From the NCBI GenBank assembly GCA_902496665.1, contig CABVBU010000005.1, positions 52,671-116,670 of the forward strand: 64,000 nucleotides of DNA. Reading direction: 5' to 3'. The notes below the pieces were generated by a model. The model had not been told where the DNA came from and did no database searches. It worked only from the letters and a program-made list of their open reading frames with translations. Each line of letters starts with the position of its first letter. Within the stretch, counting starts at the first letter, position 1. Source of the stretch: an uncultured Clostridium sp. (GTDB lineage Bacteria; Bacillota; Clostridia; Lachnospirales; Lachnospiraceae). The position numbers were made by a program, and so were the translations under genes. This document shows, piece after piece, positions 57,916 to 64,000 of the stretch.

Positions 57916-58551
57916 TTAATCAGTACAATATGCATCTTTGCCATACCATACTGTCTCCGTGGTTCCGTCTGCATACTCCAATGTAATTTCACCTATTGTA
58001 ATTTTCTTACAAGCGCTCAAATATCCTACCGTATCATATATTACCATATCTCCACCCGGTGCAACTGGTCCAACATATTTTACACTACCATAATTTAGTT
58101 TGGTAATAGAATCATATGCGGGATTACCTACTGGATCATAGAAATACAATTTTGCAGTATAATAGTTAATAGTCTTACCAGAATTGTTTTTCGCTAACCA
58201 ACATAATTTAAGTCCATTTACAGAGTCGCGCGAAAATCCAAACGGAAGCCATTTATCATTTGTTGGATTTGAAATAATTGTCTGCTGTTTTATCTGAGTA
58301 TCCTCAATCCACGCTCCATCAGAACCAACTTTATAGCCGTCCGGAGTTGTTGTATCATGAAGCATATAACCGTCTGCACCGAAATAATAGGACTTGCCAC
58401 CGATGTTCTTCCATGTGGAAGTCGGATAAGATCCATTGTCTTCCTGCCACCACCAACCTCTGGAATCCTGCTTCCATTCTGCTGCATAAGCTGGAACAGT
58501 TAATAAACAGCTCAATGCTAATGCTCCAATTAAAACTCTTGTCTTTTTCAT
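57916..58551 (-). CDS. Secreted protein with cell-wall-binding repeats
   Basis: A 211-residue protein. It has a signal peptide (MKKTRVLIGALALSCLLTVP, cleavage after AYA). Two or three aromatic cell-wall/choline-binding repeats follow at about 25-85 (GWWWQEDNG, STWKNIGGKSYYFGADGYM). The C-terminal beta-sandwich-like domain has NNSGKTINYYTAKLYFYDP. The same repeat type occurs in the tape-measure protein. It is probably surface-displayed via wall polymers. GGAGG precedes the ATG. Confidence 0.82.
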   Translation of the reverse strand: MKKTRVLIGALALSCLLTVPAYAAEWKQDSRGWWWQEDNGSYPTSTWKNIGGKSYYFGADGYMLHDTTTPDGYKVGSDGAWIEDTQIKQQTIISNPTNDKWLPFGFSRDSVNGLKLCWLAKNNSGKTINYYTAKLYFYDPVGNPAYDSITKLNYGSVKYVGPVAPGGDMVIYDTVGYLSACKKITIGEITLEYADGTTETVWYGKDAYCTD

Positions 58552-58575
58552 ATTGATTTCCTCCCATTTATATGA

Positions 58576-58992
58576 TTATTTTGTAGAGCTTTCTTCTGTT
58601 TTTTCTGCTGATGTATTTACCTCTTCTGTTACATTTTCTACTACTGTTTCATCATTAGAATTATCGGCAATCTTTTCTTTTGCCTCTTCTTTCTTAGAAG
58701 CAACAATTCCGCTATCGTTTAATGCTCTCATGATCTTGATCTGAGCTTCGATAATCAGTGAAATTCCTTCCATGATTTCATATAAAATTCCCGTAGAAAA
58801 CAATCCGCCCAAAAACCATCCTATAGTCATCGCCCAGTTTCTTTCGAAATATCCTCTGCCTAAATATGAACTATATGAATAATCATTTCCAAGGAAATAC
58901 GCTGCCGCAATACTTCCTAATAAACCAATAACAAATACGATTTTTGCCAGCGTGTCACATCTATCTGCTGTTTCTCTCTGAAGCTGTTCCAT
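58576..58992 (-). CDS. Small membrane protein
   Basis: A 138-residue protein with two or three hydrophobic helices (about 18-37, 52-70 and a weak one near 78) and an acidic Glu/Thr/Ser-rich tail of about 45 residues. GGGAG precedes the ATG. It lies 24 bases upstream of the secreted-protein gene, so the two are probably co-transcribed with the lipoprotein gene. Function unknown. Confidence 0.7.
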   Translation of the reverse strand: MEQLQRETADRCDTLAKIVFVIGLLGSIAAAYFLGNDYSYSSYLGRGYFERNWAMTIGWFLGGLFSTGILYEIMEGISLIIEAQIKIMRALNDSGIVASKKEEAKEKIADNSNDETVVENVTEEVNTSAEKTEESSTK

Positions 58993-59028
58993 AACTTTAT
59001 TTCTCCCTCAATGAATTATTATTTTGCT

Positions 59029-59790
59029 TTACTTGACATTGCCCTGTTCATCAAATTGAAGCTCAATATTATCCATTACCTTTTCTGGTTCTACGGATAC
59101 TTCTTCATCTTTAAGTCCTAAATATCCACCAAGTAATGTATTAGAGCCTTCATCAAATTTTCCAGTTAATGAAGATAAACCTATAAGTCCAATTTTAAAT
59201 GTAGATGAAACATCCAGGCAAGAAACATCGTCTTTTCTTCCGCCAAAACTATTAGTCGCTGAATAATTGACTTTGACATAATAATTGCCATTTTTCTTTA
59301 CATTGATTTCTTCCACTTCGAGACTATCACTGTTTTTCAAGCAATCCCTTAAATATCTAGTAGCCACTATGGCGGCTTTATCATACTCATTGAGCTCCTT
59401 GTATTTATCCAGTTCATCTATTTTTGAAATAAACGTTTTTTCATCAGATGATAACTCATCATATTCCTTCTCAACATTTTTGACATCCGCATAAGAAACA
59501 TCATCCTTAGAAAGCAATTCATTTACTTGATTCTGAATATTATTTAATTTTTCCAAATCCATATCGAGATATTTCTTTACAGTTCCGTAATTGGTAACTA
59601 ATTCTTTCTGTTTTGGAGTTAAATTATAATATTCCTCGTCCAGTTTTTTCACATCCTGCACTGATGGCAGTTGACTACTTTCTAACTGATTTACTTTTTC
59701 CATATATTCATTTGCGATTTTTTCATTCTTGCCACATGAACATAACAGCACTGTTGAAATAAGCAATACTCCAATTATTCCCCTTCTCAT
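59029..59790 (-). CDS. Lipoprotein with helical body
   Basis: A 253-residue protein; the ATG at 59790 has GGGAG upstream. The lipobox is LLCSCG within MRRGIIGVLLISTVLLCSCG, so the Cys is probably lipidated. A long helical, Glu/Lys-rich region follows (about 25-150), then a beta-rich domain (YYVKVNYSATNSFGG). With its two downstream neighbours it forms a surface-protein cassette that may alter the host envelope. The family is not recognised. Confidence 0.75.
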   Translation of the reverse strand: MRRGIIGVLLISTVLLCSCGKNEKIANEYMEKVNQLESSQLPSVQDVKKLDEEYYNLTPKQKELVTNYGTVKKYLDMDLEKLNNIQNQVNELLSKDDVSYADVKNVEKEYDELSSDEKTFISKIDELDKYKELNEYDKAAIVATRYLRDCLKNSDSLEVEEINVKKNGNYYVKVNYSATNSFGGRKDDVSCLDVSSTFKIGLIGLSSLTGKFDEGSNTLLGGYLGLKDEEVSVEPEKVMDNIELQFDEQGNVK

Positions 59791-59956
59791 ACTCTTTCTT
59801 CTCCCTCGCATTTTATTTGTTCCAGGCGCTCCGGTCAATCCAATTTCACCATTCTTTTCGATCCGCTCCGGCACACCTTAAACATCCTCCCAGTACAGCC
59901 AATTTTCCGGCTCTACTTACTTTCAAGTTTACTACTTTTGTGTATTTTGTCAACTA

Positions 59957-59970
59957 AATAAATATTTATT
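59957..59970. promoter_or_regulatory. AT-rich palindrome before the ImmR-like gene
   Basis: AATAAATATTTATT, a perfect 14-base palindrome, 55 bases upstream of the repressor start and between two divergent genes. It is a candidate operator, but such AT runs also arise by chance. Confidence 0.35.
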
Positions 59971-60024
59971 CCACCTATTGAGTACAATATTTATAGTATC
60001 ATGATGGCAGCAGGAGGTATTCTG

Positions 60025-60309
60025 ATGGTTGATTTTGGAAACACACTAAAAACATTACGTCTGAGAGACGATTTAACACAGGCGCAGCTTGCGCAGAAAC
60101 TCCAACTTACAAAGTCTGTCATCAGCGCATACGAAACCGGCCTGCGACTCCCATCATATGATGTTCTGATCCAGATTGCGCGGATCTTTAACGTCACTAC
60201 GGATTTTCTACTCGGTATTGAACGAAAACAGGAACTCGACCTCTCCGGACTCACACAGCCGGAAGTTGACGCACTGCTAAATCTGATAAAAGCCATGAAG
60301 CGGAACTGA
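60025..60309 (+). CDS. ImmR/SinR-like XRE repressor
   Basis: A 94-residue repressor; AGGAGG lies 7 bases before the ATG at 60025. The HTH (LTQAQLAQKLQLTKSVISAYETG) occupies about residues 17-40, followed by LPSYDVLIQIARIFNVTTDFLLG, the standard end of the domain, and a 25-residue C-terminal helix for dimerisation. It is one of few rightward genes here and a good candidate for the master repressor of the element. Confidence 0.88.
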   Translation: MVDFGNTLKTLRLRDDLTQAQLAQKLQLTKSVISAYETGLRLPSYDVLIQIARIFNVTTDFLLGIERKQELDLSGLTQPEVDALLNLIKAMKRN

Positions 60310-60330
60310 TCCTGCGACATGAAAAATCGT

Positions 60331-60377
60331 AAAAAAAGGGCATACCGGACAGGAATTATTCCCATCTGATATGCCCT
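60331..60377 (-). terminator. Terminator of the HNH/AP2-type endonuclease gene
   Basis: AGGGCATA and TATGCCC arms; on the minus strand a TTTTTTT tail follows. It lies between convergent genes and may also stop the repressor transcript. Confidence 0.75.
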
Positions 60378-60383
60378 CATGTT

Positions 60384-61640
60384 TCAATCCGTAATCTCAA
60401 TCTTCCACTCCATCATGGCGTTGTAAACGCAGTCTGGAACCTTGCCCCTACTTTTCTCTGCAAGCTCCCGAATATAATTTCTTCTGAATTTCTTAAAAGC
60501 ATCACTGGCTTCTTCTTTCGTATCGAAAATACCGACTTTTTCTGTCTTATTTAGAAATGTCATAGACACATTATATTGTCCGTCTTCATTCTTCTTAATG
60601 CACTCTTTTACTCCGCGATCCTCAAATACCGTATTTATATAATGTGAAACCAATACACAGGTTTCTGGACTATATATCCCCTGTTTCTGCCCTAACAAGT
60701 CCTTATCCAAATCAAAACTTGCTCCCGGAATCATATGCTCATCATACCATACCTTGAAATTCTGGAAGTTCTTCCATTCTTCACAGACCTTTATTCCTTT
60801 ATAATACGGTTTTAAACGATGAACCGCTTTGTTATAGCATCTCTGTATCATGTTTTGCCATCTAAGACATACCTCACTGTGAAGTTCTGCCCGACCACCT
60901 ATATATCCAACTCCTTCATATGAATGGCGGAAGTACCACGGATTCCATCCTTCCGGCTTATATTCTGGTATATTGATGATTTCCATAATCTGATTCTCAG
61001 ATACTTCTCCCTCACTTTTATGTCTTTCAAGAATCATCGCGTACTGCTTTTCATTCACTGGATAGAGGTGCTTATAGTAGTTGTCCTTCGTATCATTATT
61101 TGTATGCCAACAACAGATATTGTTCTTGATATCGTAATTTACAATAAACGTCTGAATCACAAGATCACATGCTCTGACCTTCTTTCGTCTATATCCCCAT
61201 TCTTTCCTGGTCTTAAAATAGACATTGTAGTCCAAAGTATATGTAAGTTCGCCGTTACAATATTTCCCACCGAGAAGATGGTATTCGCCATCATTGTCCT
61301 TTTGGATGACGCGCCCACAACTGGAAATCCATGAATCTTTATAATACAGGAGCTTTACAAATCGCTCATCTCTGGTGACACCTTTAATTCCAAGACTGCT
61401 TTTATTAAGCACACGCCATGGTGCGATCTTCTTGAACATCCGCTGCACCTGCATTGATGGATCTGATTTATAAACTTCCAGGAACGAATCATAATGCTTC
61501 TGCTGTCGCTTTGCCTCTTCGCACATCCTACATTTATTTCCATAACGCTGATGTCCATTAAATGTATATAGCCGGAACTGATCTACCGGAAGCTCTTTCC
61601 CACACTTGCTACAAATTTTAGTTTTAATATCATTAAACAT
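60384..61640 (-). CDS. HNH/AP2-type homing-endonuclease-like protein
   Basis: 418 residues from the ATG at 61640 (AAGGAGG upstream). An N-terminal zinc ribbon (CSKCGKELPVDQF then CRMCEEA, about 10-50) is followed by a HNH-like region (CCWHTNNDTKDN, about 180) and a C-terminal AP2-type module. That module has CLRWQNMIQRCYN, VCEEWKNFQNFKVWYDEH, LDKDLL, YSPETCVLVSHYINTVF and MTFLNKTEKVGIFDTKEEAS. This order recurs in free-standing phage homing nucleases. It may be a selfish gene within the element. Confidence 0.75.
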   Translation of the reverse strand: MFNDIKTKICSKCGKELPVDQFRLYTFNGHQRYGNKCRMCEEAKRQQKHYDSFLEVYKSDPSMQVQRMFKKIAPWRVLNKSSLGIKGVTRDERFVKLLYYKDSWISSCGRVIQKDNDGEYHLLGGKYCNGELTYTLDYNVYFKTRKEWGYRRKKVRACDLVIQTFIVNYDIKNNICCWHTNNDTKDNYYKHLYPVNEKQYAMILERHKSEGEVSENQIMEIINIPEYKPEGWNPWYFRHSYEGVGYIGGRAELHSEVCLRWQNMIQRCYNKAVHRLKPYYKGIKVCEEWKNFQNFKVWYDEHMIPGASFDLDKDLLGQKQGIYSPETCVLVSHYINTVFEDRGVKECIKKNEDGQYNVSMTFLNKTEKVGIFDTKEEASDAFKKFRRNYIRELAEKSRGKVPDCVYNAMMEWKIEITD

Positions 61641-61774
61641 ATTCCTCCTTTTTCTAAACCAGAAAGCAGCAGGACTTCTTTGTCTCTTTCGCTGTCTCTG
61701 GTACGGACTATTTTTTACTTCCTGTCCGTTAGGAAATACCAGTTTCATCGGCATGTTTCTGCCGGATTTTTGCA

Positions 61775-61807
61775 AAAGAAAAACTCAGTACCGGAATGAT
61801 ACTGAGT
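61775..61807 (-). terminator. Terminator of the initiator-like gene
   Basis: ACTCAGTA (61783-61790) and TACTGAGT (61800-61807); on the minus strand it is followed by TTTTTCTTTT. Confidence 0.85.
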
Positions 61808-61893
61808 CAAGTTACATGATGCAGAGCGTCGTGCCAGCTTTGGGACAACGGACTGCTAATCTATATGATCCGTGTTACCGGATATTTTCGTTA

Positions 61894-62949
61894 TTAAGCT
61901 GCAGGTGAATCAGAGAAAAGATCATCCAAGTCAATAGCTGAATCTTCTTCAGAATCATCATTCTTCAAATACGTTTCCAGACATGGAATCTTCTGGAACA
62001 CACTTTCATCCCGCAATTTTTCTTCCAACTCAAGATAATAATATGACCCCTGTTGGATGTTCTTCATGGATTCCAGTACCTTCTTATTAGAAACATGAAC
62101 ATGTTTGTAAATCTTTATAAGAAGTTCTTCCGAATACTCAACAGAATACTTTTCAAAATCTCGCACAAGACTATTATACTTCTGCATCAGACTCCGCTTC
62201 TCATTGGATTTTGAGGATCGAACGATTTCTTCTGTTGGGCCACACTGTTTTTCATACTGATCCGCAAACTGGTCAATATACTTTCTATCCTCATAACGAC
62301 CATAATGGTTTGTAAAGGACTTTATCTGTCCTGTCGCCTTGTCACGCTTCATCTCTTTATGGCGATGGATATACAGCAGGTGATGATCTTCCAGGACAGA
62401 ATCGTACTGATGGATATATGATTTGCAAGTTTCATAATTGATTCCAATTTTCTTGCACAAGAAATCCTTCGGCATGAATCCAACAAAGTTCGTCTTCTGA
62501 TTTCCTCTTTGGTCTTCATATACGCCCTGTGATTTATTGATAGATTCCAGGCAAACTATGTAATACCTAAGTAGTTTGAACTTGTCCATCTTGTTATCCA
62601 TGTTCATGATAGTATGAACTTCTGAATCACGAATGACCGTGTAGTAACTTCCAATTCCACCTTCAAAATAGATGTTGCTTAAATCTACAACGTATTCATT
62701 TCCGGGAAATTTTTCTTTCACTGTAATAAGCTCCATGTCGGCGAACTTCTTGAATGATTCACCGATCTTTTCCTGCGCAGCACGCTTAAATCCTGTCGAA
62801 CCATATAATTCATACATTATCATATTGAAAGTGATAACCTGTTCGATTCTGGTTGACTGGTAAAGGCTTCGCAAAGCTACATAGAGTGAAATATCTGCGT
62901 CTGTAAATTGCAAATCGTCAATAATTGTGTTTTGTAAATAGATGTCCAT
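61894..62949 (-). CDS. Replication-initiator-like protein with winged helices
   Basis: A 351-residue protein with AAGGAG before the ATG. The first ~110 residues look like a winged helix (ADISLYVALRSLYQSTRIEQ). A second (KDFLCKKIGINYETCKSYIH) lies at about 160-180, followed by a basic region and a helical acidic C-terminus. This resembles plasmid and phage RepA/primosomal proteins. AT-rich hairpins upstream (62,999-63,140) would be suitable binding sites. The role is inferred. Confidence 0.55.
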   Translation of the reverse strand: MDIYLQNTIIDDLQFTDADISLYVALRSLYQSTRIEQVITFNMIMYELYGSTGFKRAAQEKIGESFKKFADMELITVKEKFPGNEYVVDLSNIYFEGGIGSYYTVIRDSEVHTIMNMDNKMDKFKLLRYYIVCLESINKSQGVYEDQRGNQKTNFVGFMPKDFLCKKIGINYETCKSYIHQYDSVLEDHHLLYIHRHKEMKRDKATGQIKSFTNHYGRYEDRKYIDQFADQYEKQCGPTEEIVRSSKSNEKRSLMQKYNSLVRDFEKYSVEYSEELLIKIYKHVHVSNKKVLESMKNIQQGSYYYLELEEKLRDESVFQKIPCLETYLKNDDSEEDSAIDLDDLFSDSPAA

Positions 62950-62998
62950 AAATGAAGGTCTCCTTAAATAGATGATAAAACGAGTAAAATTTTTTAGT

Positions 62999-63140
62999 TT
63001 TGCACTCCAACGGAGTGTAAAGATTATTTCTTTTTATATTTATATTTCTTTTAATAATTATATGACTCTGTATAACGACATATTTTTGTCGTTATACTCT
63101 CTTAAACATAGAGTGTGGCAACAAATTTTTGTCGATACAC
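62999..63140. repeat. Three inverted repeats upstream of the initiator-like gene
   Basis: TTTGCACTCC/GGAGTGTAAA (62999-63021, one mismatch), GTATAACGACA/TGTCGTTATAC (63070-63097, perfect 11-base arms, 6-base loop) and an imperfect GTGT...ACAAA/TTTGT...ACAC (63113-63140). No gene lies in 62,950-63,154. They resemble the palindromes at 41.5-43.8 kb in size and A/T centre. Confidence 0.7.
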
Positions 63141-63154
63141 ATACCTCGGTGATT

Positions 63155-63346
63155 TTACACTGCATATTTTGCTCTGAATCGGATCAGATCCCTGGCATCA
63201 AAGTATGATTTCGATGATCTGAATACAATGTATGGCCGTCCATCTTTGTCGCCTATGCCACATCCGATAGGACTGAATCCCAATTTGATGAGCTGATTGC
63301 TCTCGGCAATATCATAATTGAATGTTGGTTTGACTATTCTTTCCAT
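63155..63346 (-). CDS. Small hypothetical protein
   Basis: A 63-residue protein with AGGAGG before the ATG. NQLIKLGFSPIGCGIGDKDG followed by YIVFRSSKSYFDARDLI has the look of the small DUF5659-type phage proteins. That resemblance is weak. Confidence 0.6.
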   Translation of the reverse strand: MERIVKPTFNYDIAESNQLIKLGFSPIGCGIGDKDGRPYIVFRSSKSYFDARDLIRFRAKYAV

Positions 63347-63373
63347 GATTTCTTTCCTCCTAAGTCTTAAAAG

Positions 63374-63589
63374 TCACATGAATTTGAGAGTTTTCCGGTG
63401 GTTCAGAACAATGCTGCACCAGTTCCGGAACTGCTCAATAATATTCTTCTCTCTTTTGGTGGGGATTACTTCGATTTTTCGTACAGGAACGATTTTAGGA
63501 ATGGATGAGGTGAGGTTTCCGCCATCATGGCGAATTGTTCGTTCGTCTAGTATGACGAACGGAAGTGTGGGATATGGGGGAGGTTTTCG
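63374..63589 (-). pseudogene. Open frame without start codon, probable gene remnant
   Basis: A 71-codon open frame between two stops with no usable start. Its composition looks coding (DERTIRHDGGNLTSSIPKIV, then EVIPTKREKNIIEQFRNWCS). Palindromes with GACGAA/TTCGTC arms lie inside it (63540-63561) and at its upstream edge (63583-63606). It is probably the 3' end of a broken gene. Confidence 0.45.
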
Positions 63590-63606
63590 TCATTAAGGAC
63601 GAAAAC
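63540..63606. repeat. Two TTCGTC-N6-GACGAA palindromes
   Basis: CGTTCGTC/GACGAACG at 63540-63561 and GTTTTCGTC/GACGAAAAC at 63583-63606, each with a 6-base centre. The second falls exactly between the two broken frames. Confidence 0.75.
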
Positions 63607-63952
63607 TCAAAGTGCTTCCGTCAACGTCCTCCGCTTTCTTTGCCGCAAGAACCTGTTGAATCTGTGCAGTAGATAATCCTTGGGTTGAGAGGATTAGTGC
63701 TTGCTGCTCGGATGTAAGGTTCTTAAGGGCATTGGAGTAGGATTCTATTTTCGCAGCATTAAACGCTTCGTCAGAGATACTTGTTAAATTCTGAGCGTCA
63801 CGGATCTGCTGGATTTTGGAGATGTAATCGTCCAACGCAGATACATCCATCTTATTAAATACTAATAGTTGGCTTGCATTTAGCCCAGAAGTATTAAGAT
63901 CTGTCTGGTTTAAACCTTTCAAAACTTTTTGTAAATTCGTAAAATCAGTCAA
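63593..63952 (-). pseudogene. Truncated fragment resembling a second tape-measure-type protein
   Basis: A 119-residue frame from a TTG without Shine-Dalgarno. Residues ~75-105 (LTSEQQALILSTQGLSTAQI, then QQVLAAKKA) match a motif common near the start of long Clostridia phage tail tape-measure proteins (LLLSTQGLTNAQI-type). The frame then stops at a TTCGTC palindrome. It is probably a decayed 5' fragment; the intact tape measure at 29-37 kb is a different type. Confidence 0.45.
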
Positions 63953-64000
63953 AAAAGACGAAATTTTCTGTTTATGTAATTGAATGTGATTTACTTATTT

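Noticed and set aside
63318..63596. 92-codon plus-strand frame
   Set aside because: It overlaps the start of the accepted 63-residue minus gene and the palindromes, and has no ribosome-binding site.

Overview
The window looks like part of a chromosome from a gut-type, spore-forming Clostridia bacterium, most likely Lachnospiraceae. The evidence is Firmicutes-style Shine-Dalgarno sites, a one-piece pyruvate:ferredoxin oxidoreductase, a SpoIIIE/FtsK-TepA pair, a YtrA-type GntR/ABC operon, VanW and NlpC/P60 wall proteins, and a small Cys/Gly-rich protein with a spore-coat-like composition. I assign it from gene content only; no rRNA or tRNA gene was seen.

Positions 1-26,075 are host core: DNA translocase (cut by the window edge) and TepA, an SH3/NlpC-P60 wall hydrolase, a PsiE-like membrane protein, cardiolipin synthase, O-acetylhomoserine sulfhydrylase, a zinc-ribbon protein, a DUF368 membrane protein (PopT-type C55-P translocase family), a GntR-ABC operon, PFOR, VanW, a PHP phosphoesterase, a siroheme enzyme, an HPr-like small protein, an AlaX-type tRNA editing enzyme, small clostridial proteins and a divergent L,D-transpeptidase. 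The host part ends in the last 30-odd codons of an S9 prolyl-oligopeptidase-type gene, including the catalytic-His motif.

From about 26,050 to the right edge lies a large, AT-richer integrated element whose far end is outside the window. It starts with a Tn916-type integrase and excisionase. Next come an Abi-alpha/DUF4393 protein and a short leftward structural operon: a 2,565-residue tape-measure protein carrying cell-wall-binding repeats, two small probable tail proteins and a Cro-like regulator. Upstream of these is a 922-residue protein that I read as a YonO-like single-chain two-barrel RNA polymerase. No capsid, portal, terminase or major tail gene is visible.

Positions 41,500-44,500 hold two ParB-like genes riddled with several families of short palindromes, both inside the coding sequence and between genes. 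An AEP-type primase, ribbon-helix-helix and XRE regulators with visible operators, a frameshifted HigA-like antitoxin, a Uma2 nuclease, an MNT-HEPN pair and a 28-residue membrane toxin with a convergent antisense RNA follow (44,500-51,100). A run of small phage/ICE genes leads to a five-operator switch region and ArdC antirestriction (51,200-56,000). The last part (56,000-64,000) has secreted and membrane proteins, an ImmR/SinR-like repressor, an HNH/AP2-type endonuclease, a replication-initiator-like protein and decayed fragments, again with palindromes.

The element combines ICE-like functions (Tn916 Int/Xis, ArdC, a possible origin region) with phage-like ones (tape measure, own RNA polymerase). 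The two observations most worth following are the YonO-like polymerase in an element with an incomplete tail module, and the palindrome families embedded in the ParB-like genes.
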